Source: an uncultured Bacilli bacterium (GTDB lineage Bacteria > Bacillota_I > Bacilli_A > RF39 > UBA660). From it: 6,795 nt of DNA. This document shows, piece after piece, positions 1-6,374 of this stretch. Under the pieces are notes generated by a model. That model saw only the letters and a program-made list of their open reading frames with translations. It was not told where the DNA came from and made no database searches. Both the position numbers and the translations under genes were made by a program. Every line of letters starts with the position of its first letter. Position 1 is the first letter of the stretch. The DNA lies in contig CALVRF010000065.1 of NCBI GenBank assembly GCA_944358495.1, positions 1 through 6,795 on the forward strand, in the 5' to 3' direction.

Positions 1-1196
1 TAGGTTATGCTGCTTTTAGTAGTGTACTTAATATAAGTGGAACAGGTTCAATATCAAGTTCATGGAATATAAAAATAACTAATGTAGAAGTAAGTAATAC
101 AGTAGGAGATGCATCAGACGGAGAAGGAACAACATTTGAAGATTTAACTGCTACAATAAATTCTAATTTAGTAAGTCCAGGAGATAGTATAACCTATGAT
201 GTAACTGTTAGAAATGATGGAAGCTTAGATGCTGTGCTTACAAATATAAATTTAAGTGAAAGTACGAATCCAGCAATATCATTTAGTACGTCTAACTTAG
301 AAGCCGGAGATGAATTACAAACTGGGGAAGAAGCAATATTAAAAGTAACCATAACTTATAATAATGTAACAAGTCAGCCAGAAAATACTTCAGCTAGTTT
401 AAATGTAACTTTAACATACGAACAAAAAGGAAGTGGAAGCGTGACTCCAAGTCCAAGTGGACCAACAATTGGCGGACAAGATGTTGAGGTAGTAGAATCT
501 GGTGATGGATTGTATGCCGATGAATATGAAGAAGGAAGATATATATATAAAGGAGCAAATCCCAATAATTATATAACCTTTAGTGGAGAAACATGGAGAA
601 TAATTTCCGTTGAAAATGATGGAAGTATAAAAATAATGCGAAATGAAAGTATTGGAAATAGAGCCTGGGATAGTTCAAATTCCAACAATTGGGCAAGACC
701 AGCTACTTTAAATACTTATTTAAATGAAGAGTACTTGCCAACTTTATCCGACTCCTCTAAAGTAGTAAGTCATAACTTTAGTATCGGAGCAGTAATAAGT
801 GGTAATAATGATTTAGCTGCTCAAATAGCTTCAGAAAATGGAACAACGTGGAATGGCAAAGTAGGGTTAATAACTGTCTCAGAATACTTAAGAGCCAATA
901 CTAATACAGAGCAATGTGGAAATTTAAGTATAAATGATACAAATAGAACAACTTGCTTAACGACCGACTGGATGTATAGTGCAGTTCCTTCCGAGGGATA
1001 TATGTGGACAATTTCGCCTGACGCCAGCAATTCGTACGGCGTGTTCCATGTGTACGGTAGCAGCAGCAATGCCGGTAACGTGGGCATCAACTATGCGGAC
1101 AACAGCATCGACGGCGTCGTCCCAGTTCTCTATCTATCATCTGATATCACCTTAAGTGGAACAGGGAAATCTGGAGACCCATATGTGATAAGTTAG
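1..1196 (+). CDS. Secreted/surface protein, 5'-truncated; candidate DGR target
   Basis: The reading frame is open from the left edge (first full codon at 3) to TAG at 1194, giving 397 visible residues; the GTG at 234 is internal, so the true start lies outside the window. Residues 1-30 (AAFSSVLNISGTGSI) resemble the start of the mature part of TasA/camelysin-like exported proteins, but the signal peptide is not visible. Residues about 47-141 form a beta-rich Ig-like domain (SPGDSITYDVTVRNDGS). A Ser/Pro/Gly linker spans about 142-160. From about 168 to the end runs a domain with RYIYKGANPNNYITF, TWRIISV, MWTISPDA and a closing VPVLYLSSD plus SGDPYVIS. I associate this arrangement with gut Firmicutes surface proteins and with C-type-lectin-like or DUF6273-like folds; the fold is inferred. 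Codons 340-373 differ sharply in base composition (see the separate entry). The protein probably acts outside the cell in binding; ligand unknown. Confidence 0.85.
   Translation, partial: GYAAFSSVLNISGTGSISSSWNIKITNVEVSNTVGDASDGEGTTFEDLTATINSNLVSPGDSITYDVTVRNDGSLDAVLTNINLSESTNPAISFSTSNLEAGDELQTGEEAILKVTITYNNVTSQPENTSASLNVTLTYEQKGSGSVTPSPSGPTIGGQDVEVVESGDGLYADEYEEGRYIYKGANPNNYITFSGETWRIISVENDGSIKIMRNESIGNRAWDSSNSNNWARPATLNTYLNEEYLPTLSDSSKVVSHNFSIGAVISGNNDLAAQIASENGTTWNGKVGLITVSEYLRANTNTEQCGNLSINDTNRTTCLTTDWMYSAVPSEGYMWTISPDASNSYGVFHVYGSSSNAGNVGINYADNSIDGVVPVLYLSSDITLSGTGKSGDPYVIS
1020..1121 (+). other. Candidate DGR variable region inside the surface-protein gene
   Basis: In these 34 codons 59 of 102 bases are G or C (58%), against 17 of 60 (28%) at 541-600 of the same gene. 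By hand count 23 codons end in C, 6 in T, 5 in G and none in A, whereas the rest of the gene is dominated by ATA, TTA, GGA and AGT. Runs of NNC codons (AGC, TAC, AAC, GAC, GGC, ATC, GTC) are what adenine mutagenesis of AAC codons in a DGR template repeat would produce. The patch lies at the C-terminal end of a possible lectin-like domain, just before the conserved-looking PVLYL strand, which is the usual position for a variable region. The template repeat and reverse transcriptase are not in the window, so this is an inference; gene conversion from a GC-richer source is the main alternative. Confidence 0.55.
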
Positions 1197-1219
1197 AATA
1201 TGGAATTAAGGCTTTTCAT

Positions 1220-1249
1220 TTGGCAAGTTCTCGCTTGCGAGAGCCCCAA
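1220..1249 (+). repeat. GC-rich hairpin 1 downstream of the variable region
   Basis: An inverted repeat pairs GTTCTCGC (1227-1234) with GCGAGAGC (1237-1244), eight pairs including one G-T, closed by a TT or CTTG loop. TTGG (1220-1223) and CCAA (1246-1249) extend the stem across a small internal loop. There is no T-run after it, so it is a poor terminator. Its position shortly after the target gene's stop codon fits the DNA hairpin/cruciform found downstream of DGR variable regions, although the distance to the variable region (about 100 bp) is longer than in the Bordetella phage system. Confidence 0.6.
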
Positions 1250-1251
1250 GG

Positions 1252-1277
1252 CGAACTTTTGCGAAGCAAATAGTTCG
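1252..1277 (+). repeat. GC-rich hairpin 2 with GAA triloop
   Basis: CGAACT (1252-1257) pairs with AGTTCG (1272-1277), and TTTGC (1258-1262) pairs with GCAAA (1266-1270). The loop is GAA and one T (1271) is bulged, giving 11 base pairs. The apex GCGAAGC is a known unusually stable DNA mini-hairpin sequence. It stands two bases after hairpin 1, so the two form a tandem pair in an otherwise AT-rich spacer. No T-run follows on the plus strand. Confidence 0.6.
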
Positions 1278-1344
1278 GGAAAGGATCAGTCGTGTGTAAA
1301 TGTTGCAAATGTCAACATAAAAGTTTATAATCATGAATTCTTTG

Positions 1345-1370
1345 GCCTAGGCGAAACATACTAGGCTTTT
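1345..1370 (+). terminator. Rho-independent terminator
   Basis: GCCTAG (1345-1350) pairs perfectly with CTAGGC (1361-1366) around a 10-base loop and is followed at once by TTTT and an AT-rich stretch. It would end transcription of the surface-protein gene about 150 bases after its stop codon, leaving both GC-rich hairpins in the 3' untranslated region. The interval 1281-1344 between the hairpins and this terminator holds only a weak inverted repeat (ATGTTG 1300-1305 / CAACAT 1313-1318). Confidence 0.75.
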
Positions 1371-1401
1371 AATTATTATTTGTAAAATACAATAAGTTTT
1401 C

Positions 1402-1430
1402 TAGAAAATTACATATAAATATGATATGAT
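1402..1430 (+). promoter_or_regulatory. Possible sigma-A promoter for the zinc-ribbon membrane gene
   Basis: TAGAAA (1402-1407), a 17-base spacer and TATGAT (1425-1430) give 4/6 and 5/6 matches to the consensus. Transcription would begin near 1437, only just upstream of the ribosome-binding site AAAGGTAGG (1436-1444), so the fit is imperfect. An alternative -10 (TATAAA, 1414-1419) has no clear -35. Confidence 0.4.
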
Positions 1431-1453
1431 TATATAAAGGTAGGTTGGTATTT

Positions 1454-1939
1454 ATGCATTGTGTTAAATGCGGAAGTAAATTAGAAGAAAATGCTAAATT
1501 TTGTCCTAATTGCGGTATGGCTGTAAAAAATACTAAGATATCAAAGCCTAATAAAGAAGGTTCAATTAGGAAAGAAATTAAGAAAGAAGCAAGAATGAAG
1601 AATAAAACACCTTTGGTTTTAGCGGCTTTATTAGTATTGGTAATCATTGCTTGCATGACAACAATCCTTTATTTTGCTTTTGGAGTTACTATTACTAATG
1701 ATCTTTACTTACCGTGGTTTTTGGAAATTATTTATTGGGTGGTAATTTTAGCTGCTAGTATTGTATTAGGTTTTGGTTTATCAGGTGGCGCTTTGAAACT
1801 GCTTAGGGGAGAAGAAGTTACTTTTTCTAGTGTTTTAACATCACCTTTTTGTAAAATTAAAAATGTTGTTTTATTTTATTTATTATTTGTAGTTTTTTTT
1901 TGCCGCTTATTTTTTACTTTTATTAGTGCCAGGGATTAA
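1454..1939 (+). CDS. Zinc-ribbon/DUF975-like membrane protein, N-terminal part (frameshifted)
   Basis: The start chosen is ATG 1454, nine bases after AAAGGTAGG; a TTG nine bases earlier is in frame but sits on the ribosome-binding site. Cys3, Cys6, Cys17 and Cys20 (CVKCG...CPNCG) form a zinc ribbon of the kind found at the N-terminus of many Firmicutes membrane proteins. A lysine-rich linker (about 25-51) leads to a membrane segment at about 53-77 and a second at about 88-110. The residues after it, SGGALKLLRGEEVTFSSVL, match the first half of a DUF975-type integral membrane domain as I know it. From codon 150 on the frame reads CRLFFTFISARD and stops, which breaks the domain in mid-helix. 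The natural continuation (AAYFLLLLVPGIN...) lies in the next frame from 1902. The intact product would be about 481 residues. Function of the family is unknown to me. Confidence 0.75.
   Translation: MHCVKCGSKLEENAKFCPNCGMAVKNTKISKPNKEGSIRKEIKKEARMKNKTPLVLAALLVLVIIACMTTILYFAFGVTITNDLYLPWFLEIIYWVVILAASIVLGFGLSGGALKLLRGEEVTFSSVLTSPFCKIKNVVLFYLLFVVFFCRLFFTFISARD
1893..1901 (+). repeat. Run of nine T where the membrane gene changes frame
   Basis: Nine consecutive T occupy 1893-1901. Reading in the upstream frame up to GTT (1892-1894) and removing one T gives GTT TTT TTT GCC GCT, which continues without interruption into the downstream frame. That frame is closed on its left by TAG at 1890-1892. 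One extra T is therefore enough to explain the split. Candidate causes are an assembly error, a real mutation, phase variation by slipped-strand mispairing, or transcriptional slippage. Confidence 0.8.
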
Positions 1940-2900
1940 CTTTTTAGTGGCTTTATCTTCAATCATTGGTATTCCTATTTTGTTTATTTATTTTTATCCA
2001 GTATTAGATATGTATATGTATTTAGTAATGGATGAAAATAAAGATATGATGTCATTTACTAGTACTTTAAAACAAGCTTATAATATTGTTAAGGGTCATA
2101 GGGTAGAATATTATGGAATGATTTTAAGTTTTATTGGTTGGTTTTTACTTGGTGCACTTACTTTGGGCATTTTATATATTTGGTTAATTCCTTATGTTAG
2201 ATTATCAGTAGCTAATTTATATCGTAAATGGACTGACGAAGTTACTATTACTGGTACAGAAAATGGGATGAGTAATGGAACGGTTATTGGTATTACGGTT
2301 GGTAGTTATTTTGGTTTAATATTTTTAATGTTTATAATTGTAATCATTTTAGTGATGATTGGGGTTATTGATGAAAATTTAGAGTCTAATAGAAATAATG
2401 GTTACGATAATAACTATTATAATTATTATGACCATGATTACTATAATCATCATGATAATTATAATGATTATCGAAGGACGAATATAGCTACTTTGACTTA
2501 CGGAAATGATGAAATATCATTTATAGTTCCAGATGATTTTACAGAGGATACTTATAATACAAATTCCTATCAGACTTATATTAAAAAAACAGCTAATAGT
2601 GAAGAATCAATAACTTATAGTTTAGCTTATTCTTATGGCAATTATTATGAAAATACAATAGCGGATATAAGAGAAGTGTTTTCTAGTGATTTGTATGAAT
2701 TTACGGAAGATGAATATACGATTAATTTAGATAATAAAGAGACTAAGTGTTATGAGATTAATGTTACTAATGTTTATGGGGTTACTGGAAAGTTCACGGA
2801 AGTATTTTATCCAGTAACTGATACTAGATATGTAACTATAGAAATTATTAGTGAAAATGTGAGTCAAAATAATATAGAAGATTATGTTCAAATAAAATAG
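1926..2900 (+). CDS. DUF975-like membrane protein, C-terminal part, with extracellular domain
   Basis: This is the second half of the gene that begins at 1454. The frame is open from 1893; the GTG at 1926 is only the first formal start codon and has no ribosome-binding site, so independent translation is unlikely. GIPILFIYFYPVLDMYMYLV, IVKGHRVEYYG and FIGWFLLGALTLGILYIW followed by LIPYVRLSVANLYRKW are the typical second-half signatures of DUF975 membrane proteins. Another membrane segment follows (about residues 118-148 from 1926, ITVGSYFGLIFLMFIIVIIL). A linker of mainly Asn, Tyr, Asp and His (2391-2475) then leads to a soluble domain of about 140 residues (ATLTYGNDEISFIVPDDF onward) that I do not recognise, probably outside the cell. 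It ends at TAG 2898, one base before the convergent yigZ stop. Confidence 0.75.
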   Translation: MPGINFLVALSSIIGIPILFIYFYPVLDMYMYLVMDENKDMMSFTSTLKQAYNIVKGHRVEYYGMILSFIGWFLLGALTLGILYIWLIPYVRLSVANLYRKWTDEVTITGTENGMSNGTVIGITVGSYFGLIFLMFIIVIILVMIGVIDENLESNRNNGYDNNYYNYYDHDYYNHHDNYNDYRRTNIATLTYGNDEISFIVPDDFTEDTYNTNSYQTYIKKTANSEESITYSLAYSYGNYYENTIADIREVFSSDLYEFTEDEYTINLDNKETKCYEINVTNVYGVTGKFTEVFYPVTDTRYVTIEIISENVSQNNIEDYVQIK

Positions 2901-2901
2901 C

Positions 2902-2935
2902 CTATACTGTTAAAAGTATAGACTCTTTTTTTAAT
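2902..2935 (+). terminator. Rho-independent terminator, convergent with yigZ
   Basis: CTATAC (2902-2907) pairs with GTATAG (2916-2921) over an eight-base loop and leads to a T-rich tail (TCTTTTTTT, 2924-2932). It directly follows the membrane gene's stop codon. The hairpin lies inside the last codons of the convergent yigZ, whose minus-strand TAG is at 2902-2904. On the minus strand only a weak T-rich stretch follows, so efficient termination is clear only in the plus direction. Confidence 0.75.
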
Positions 2936-3486
2936 ATTTTACTAAGTTTTTTTAAGGAGCTTTCGATTTTTAAATAATCACTTTCAGGAATTTTAAATAT
3001 ATAAGTTATATTAGTTTGGAAAGTTTTGGCTATTGTTAAGTTTTTTAATAAATAATCAATTTCTTTAATATTATTATAGGAAAACTCTATTTCCATAAAA
3101 TAGCCGTTTATTAAAGTGGCAATTTCAGCTTTAGAAATAGCTTCGGTTACACTTTTAGAGTAAGCTCTTACTAAGCCACCCGCACCTAATTTAACACCAC
3201 CAAAATATCTAATGACAATACATAAAACATTAGTTAAATTGTTATTTTTTAAAACATTTAACATTGGTAAGCCAGCTGTGCCTGATGGTTCCCCATCATC
3301 GTCACATTTTTCATGGTTATTGATGATATAAGCTGTACAGTAATGTGTGGCATTTTTATATATTTTTTTATATTGGCTTATTTTATTTTGAACTTCATTA
3401 ATATCATTGATATTAGTTAAAATAGTAATGAACCTTGATTTATTGATAATGATTTCATTAATCATTTCGTTTTTAACTGTATTCAT
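2902..3486 (-). CDS. yigZ: YigZ/IMPACT-family protein (UPF0029)
   Basis: A 194-residue protein of the YigZ/YvyE/IMPACT family, the usual length for bacterial members. The N-terminal IMPACT domain carries NKSRFI (15-20), ATHYCTAYII, the signature DDDGEPSGTAGLPML and VIRYFGGVKLGAGGLVRAYS. The last third matches the position of the DUF1949 ferredoxin-like C-terminal domain. The eukaryotic relative IMPACT inhibits the kinase GCN2. Bacterial members are proposed to bind RNA or elongation factors, with no settled role. The start ATG (3484-3486) is preceded eight bases away by AAAGGA (3495-3500 on the minus strand). It is a single-gene transcript, divergent from the YgjV-like gene and convergent with the split membrane gene. 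Nothing in it looks damaged. Confidence 0.93.
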   Translation of the reverse strand: MNTVKNEMINEIIINKSRFITILTNINDINEVQNKISQYKKIYKNATHYCTAYIINNHEKCDDDGEPSGTAGLPMLNVLKNNNLTNVLCIVIRYFGGVKLGAGGLVRAYSKSVTEAISKAEIATLINGYFMEIEFSYNNIKEIDYLLKNLTIAKTFQTNITYIFKIPESDYLKIESSLKKLSKILKKESILLTV

Positions 3487-3519
3487 TAAATCATTCCTTT
3501 AAATTGTTTTTTCATTAAC

Positions 3520-3548
3520 ATTATATAAAAGCCAAAAAGAAAAAGCAA
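3520..3548 (-). promoter_or_regulatory. Promoter of yigZ
   Basis: On the minus strand TTGCTT (3543-3548), a 17-base spacer and a perfect TATAAT (3520-3525) lie about 34 bases upstream of the yigZ start codon, with AAAGGA between them. The -10 is consensus and the -35 keeps TTG. Confidence 0.65.
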
Positions 3549-3588
3549 GTAAAAGAGGTGTGTGCTTTAACCTAATTAGCAGTGGTTA

Positions 3589-3609
3589 TACATTATAGTA
3601 AGTAATGTA
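3589..3609. promoter_or_regulatory. Inverted repeat in the yigZ/ygjV divergent spacer
   Basis: TACATTA (3589-3595) and TAATGTA (3603-3609) form a perfect 7-bp inverted repeat with a seven-base centre. It lies between the yigZ promoter and the plus-strand gene that starts at 3659. It contains the -10-like TATAGT (3594-3599), but I found no matching -35 at normal spacing. It could be an operator or chance in AT-rich sequence. Confidence 0.3.
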
Positions 3610-3658
3610 ACTTTATCACGTTTTATTAGAAAATTAATTTAATAAAATAGGTGATTAT

Positions 3659-4138
3659 ATGGGACAATTATTAGGCTTTTTCTATGCTTTATTTTTAATA
3701 TTAAGTAGCTGGGGTAAAAGTGTTAAACAAATATTAGTGATGCAAACTATATCTTTTATTTTTAAAGGCTTTCATTATTATTTATTAGGTGGTTTATCGG
3801 GCTTTTTAACTAGTATAATATCAGCTATTAGGAATTTGATATTTTATAAATTAAAGAAAAGTACAGTTTTAAGCGTTATTTTTATATTGCTTTATTTGAT
3901 AATTGGCTTTGTTACTTATCAAGATGTTTTTAGTTTAATTCCGGTATTAGCTACGATATTTTATACGATTATTATTAATAAGAATAAAGAAAATTATTTA
4001 AGATGGGGTTTATTAATTACTAGTTTTCTTTGGCTTATTTATAATATTTATTTGCTAAGCTATAGTGGAATTATTGTTCAAATAATTAATTTATTTTCGA
4101 GTGTTTTAGCGATGATAAAACTTGATAAAAGAAAATAA
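3659..4138 (+). CDS. YgjV-family inner-membrane protein
   Basis: The protein has 159 residues, mostly hydrophobic, with about five membrane segments and short basic loops (KKST, NKNKEN, KLDKRK at the C-terminus). The sequence follows the pattern of the bacterial YgjV inner-membrane family: an N-terminal QLLGFFYALFLILSSWGKSV, the HYYLLGGLSGF motif after the second helix, SAIRNLIFYK, and LRWGLLITSFLWLIYNIYLL near the end. The family's function is unknown. The start ATG (3659) follows AGGTGAT (3649-3655) at a short spacing of about four bases. No terminator separates it from uvrC, 35 bp downstream, so readthrough is likely, though uvrC also has its own promoter. I could not find a convincing promoter for this gene. 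Confidence 0.75.
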   Translation: MGQLLGFFYALFLILSSWGKSVKQILVMQTISFIFKGFHYYLLGGLSGFLTSIISAIRNLIFYKLKKSTVLSVIFILLYLIIGFVTYQDVFSLIPVLATIFYTIIINKNKENYLRWGLLITSFLWLIYNIYLLSYSGIIVQIINLFSSVLAMIKLDKRK

Positions 4139-4150
4139 TTAATTTATAAT
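4122..4150 (+). promoter_or_regulatory. Promoter of uvrC, inside the end of the YgjV-like gene
   Basis: TTGATA (4122-4127) and a perfect TATAAT (4145-4150) are 17 bases apart, giving 11 of 12 consensus positions. The -35 lies within the last codons of the upstream gene. Transcription would start near 4157, leaving a leader of under 20 bases that contains the ribosome-binding site AGGTGA (4163-4168). No LexA-like operator is evident. Confidence 0.75.
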
Positions 4151-4173
4151 GAATAAGGAAAGAGGTGAGAAGA

Positions 4174-5964
4174 ATGATACAAGAGAAATTAAATTTAGTT
4201 CCGCATTTACCGGGGTGCTACTTGATGAAAAACGAAATTGGAACGATTATTTATGTTGGTAAGGCTAAAGATTTAAAAAATCGCTTAAATTCTTATTTTC
4301 ATTCTTCTCATACAGGGAAAACTGCTAAACTAGTTAGCGAAATAAGGGATTTTGAATATATCGTGGTTTCTAGTGAAACAGAGTCTTTAATATTAGAATT
4401 AAATTTAATTAAAAAGCATGACCCTAAGTATAATATTTTATTAAGAGATGATAAGACATATCCTTATATTGAACTTACTAATGATAAGGTTCCAAGATTA
4501 TTAGTGGTTAGAAATTTACATAAAAAGAAAAATAAAAGCAGATTATTTGGACCTTATCCGAACGTGACAGCGGCGAGAGGCGTAGTTAATTTATTAAATA
4601 GAATTTATCCTTTAAGAAAGTGTAAAACCTATAATAAAAGGCCTTGTTTATATTACCATATTGGTCAGTGTTTAGGTTATTGTATGCATAAAGTGCCGGA
4701 AGATGAAATTAAAAAGATGGAACATGATATTATTAAGTTTTTAAAGGGAGAACATGAATTAGTTACGGAAAAAATAAAAAAAGAAATTGCGGAATATAGT
4801 GCGAGCATGCAGTATGAAAAGGCTTTAGAATTAAAAGAGTTACTTGATTACATTAATATTACTTTGGTTAAACAAAAAGTCGAACTTGGTGATGCTTTAG
4901 ATAGGGATATCTTTGGTTATTATAGCGATAACAATTATTTAAGTATTTTTATTTTCTTTATTAGGGGATCAAAAATAGCCCAGCACCATCACACCATTAT
5001 TCCGTTAATCGATGATGCAGGAGAAGAATTAACTAGATATATTGCTAAATTTTACGAAAATAGTTTACTTCCTAAAGAGGTTTTAGTACCTGAGATCGTT
5101 AACGATACTTTATTAGAAGATTATTTGAAAGTGAAATTTAAAAAGCCAGAAAAAGGCGTTAAAAGAAAGTTAATTAATATGGCGAGTGGGAATGCTAAAA
5201 GGGAGCTTGAAGAAAAGATAACTTTGCTTTTAAGAAATGAAGAAAAAATAACTAAAGCTAATGATGATTTAAGAAAAATATTAAAGATGGATAAATTAGA
5301 AAGAATCGAAATATTCGATAATGCGCATTTGTTTGGAACTTATAATGTTTCAGGAATGGTAGTTTATATCGATGGTAAACCAGCTAAAAACGAATACCGA
5401 AAATATAAAATATCGATTGATAAAAATGATGATTATGGAACAATGCGTGAAGTTATTTATCGAAGATACTTTAGAGTATTAAAAGATAATTTGCCAAGAC
5501 CGGATTTAATTATTGTTGATGGGGGCATTGGCCAGATTCATGCGGCTAAAGAGGTATTAGATGCTTTTAATATGAATATTAAATTAGTAGGCTTGAAAAA
5601 GGATGACAAGCACCAGACTAACGCTTTACTAACTGAAAATGAAGAAATTGCGATAGAAAAAAGAAGTGAGTTATTTCACTATTTAGAAAGAATGCAAGAT
5701 GAAGTTCATAATTTCACTATTAATTATCACAAGCAAATTAGAAGCAAAGGAGCTTATGCTAGTATATTAGATTCAATTCCTGGAATTGGTGAAAAAAGGA
5801 AAAAGGAACTACTTAAAAAGTATAAATCACTTGCCAATATAAGTAAGCAATCAGCTTTAGAATTAGAAAGTATTTTGCCCAAAAATGTAGCTACGGAGCT
5901 TTTAGAAAATTTAAAACAATTAAATAAAGAAAGGGAAAGTAATGATGGAAAAGAGAATGAATAA
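4174..5964 (+). CDS. uvrC: Excinuclease ABC subunit C (UvrC)
   Basis: UvrC is the dual-incision nuclease of bacterial nucleotide excision repair; it binds the UvrB-DNA complex and cuts on both sides of the lesion. The start chosen is ATG 4174, five bases after AGGTGA; the GTG at 4165 overlaps that site. The 596-residue product is normal for the family. The N-terminal GIY-YIG nuclease domain (about 10-90) has PGCYLM, IIYVGKAKDLKNR, Glu75 and PKYN, matching the catalytic Tyr16, Tyr27, Lys30, Arg37, Glu75 and Asn87 by family analogy. Four cysteines (150, 158, 166, 170; RPCLYYHIGQCLGYC) match the iron-sulfur cluster site. A UVR UvrB-binding motif lies at about 199-233. The RNase H-like nuclease carries Asp382 (FDNAH), Asp449 (IVDGG) and His512 (DEVHNFTINYH). 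A helix-hairpin-helix (IPGIGEKRKKELLKKY) closes the protein. All key residues are present. The downstream gene overlaps its end by 23 bases. Confidence 0.98.
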   Translation: MIQEKLNLVPHLPGCYLMKNEIGTIIYVGKAKDLKNRLNSYFHSSHTGKTAKLVSEIRDFEYIVVSSETESLILELNLIKKHDPKYNILLRDDKTYPYIELTNDKVPRLLVVRNLHKKKNKSRLFGPYPNVTAARGVVNLLNRIYPLRKCKTYNKRPCLYYHIGQCLGYCMHKVPEDEIKKMEHDIIKFLKGEHELVTEKIKKEIAEYSASMQYEKALELKELLDYINITLVKQKVELGDALDRDIFGYYSDNNYLSIFIFFIRGSKIAQHHHTIIPLIDDAGEELTRYIAKFYENSLLPKEVLVPEIVNDTLLEDYLKVKFKKPEKGVKRKLINMASGNAKRELEEKITLLLRNEEKITKANDDLRKILKMDKLERIEIFDNAHLFGTYNVSGMVVYIDGKPAKNEYRKYKISIDKNDDYGTMREVIYRRYFRVLKDNLPRPDLIIVDGGIGQIHAAKEVLDAFNMNIKLVGLKKDDKHQTNALLTENEEIAIEKRSELFHYLERMQDEVHNFTINYHKQIRSKGAYASILDSIPGIGEKRKKELLKKYKSLANISKQSALELESILPKNVATELLENLKQLNKERESNDGKENE

Positions 5965-6343
5965 GCAAGAATTGCTTGAGTTATTAGCTGGCTTAAAAAT
6001 CGATAAAGAAGAATTTTGGCTTTTATCATCTTCGGCATTAGTTTTACGAGGACTTTTTGAAAATGCGGGTGATTTAGATATCGCGGTTACGGAAAAAGGT
6101 TTTAATGAGTTAAAGAAAAATTACAATTTAGTTTTGAAAGAAAATGGTTTTTATAAGGTTACTGATAAAGTCGAATGTGTTTTATATAACAATAAGCCAT
6201 GTGATTTAGAAAAATGTGATGGTTATAATTTGCAAAATTTGAATACTTATTTTGATTATTTAAAGTCTAGTACTCGGCCTAAAGATAAGATTAGATATGA
6301 TATTGTTAAAAAAGAATTAGAAAGAAGAAAGCAAAATAATTGA
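5942..6343 (+). CDS. Small nucleotidyltransferase-fold protein (AbiEii/MNT-like)
   Basis: A 133-residue protein with the outline of a minimal nucleotidyltransferase. After an N-terminal helix comes LLSSSALVLRGLFENAGDLDIAV, equivalent to the GGSALxLHG...DLD core of AbiEii/MNT-type enzymes, with Asp44 and Asp46 as likely metal ligands. The C-terminal part has STRPKDKIRYDI, like the R-x-KD-x-x-DI element of the same group. The usual Gly-Gly/Gly-Ser before the first helix is Ser29-Ser30-Ser31 here, so catalytic activity is uncertain. The substrate is unknown. ATG 5942 or 5945 follows AAGGGA (5931-5936); another in-frame ATG is at 5957. The start overlaps the end of uvrC by 23 bases, which suggests translational coupling. 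A gene with this fold can be a toxin-antitoxin partner, but no obvious partner ORF adjoins it. Confidence 0.65.
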   Translation: MMEKRMNKQELLELLAGLKIDKEEFWLLSSSALVLRGLFENAGDLDIAVTEKGFNELKKNYNLVLKENGFYKVTDKVECVLYNNKPCDLEKCDGYNLQNLNTYFDYLKSSTRPKDKIRYDIVKKELERRKQNN

Positions 6344-6368
6344 AATTTTGGGAAAAATATGCTATAGT
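6340..6368 (+). promoter_or_regulatory. Promoter for a short structured RNA
   Basis: TTGAAA (6340-6345) and TATAGT (6363-6368) are 17 bases apart, and the -10 is extended (TGCTATAGT). The -35 overlaps the stop codon of the preceding gene. Transcription would begin near 6375. The same TGCTATAGTTTA string recurs at 6680-6691. Confidence 0.7.
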
Positions 6369-6374
6369 TTAATT

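Noticed and set aside
374..565. Minus-strand ORF of 63 codons
   Set aside because: Lies wholly inside the surface-protein gene on the opposite strand, with no ribosome-binding site and Ser/Pro-rich shadow composition.
821..1090. Minus-strand ORF of 89 codons over the GC-rich patch
   Set aside because: Antisense shadow of the surface-protein gene; its length is helped by the lack of A-ending codons in the patch.
1300..1318. Inverted repeat ATGTTG/CAACAT, and a TTGACA on the minus strand
   Set aside because: Short stem without T-run, and the TTGACA has no -10 at the right distance.
1369..1656. Minus-strand ORF of 95 codons
   Set aside because: Covers the promoter and zinc-ribbon coding region of a well-supported plus-strand gene; no start signals and no recognisable content.
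3556..3576. Tiny plus-strand frame after AGAGGTG
   Set aside because: Only five codons with no downstream context; the ribosome-binding-site-like string is probably chance.
5754..6038. Minus-strand ORF of 94 codons
   Set aside because: Antisense to the end of uvrC and the start of the next gene, both strongly supported.
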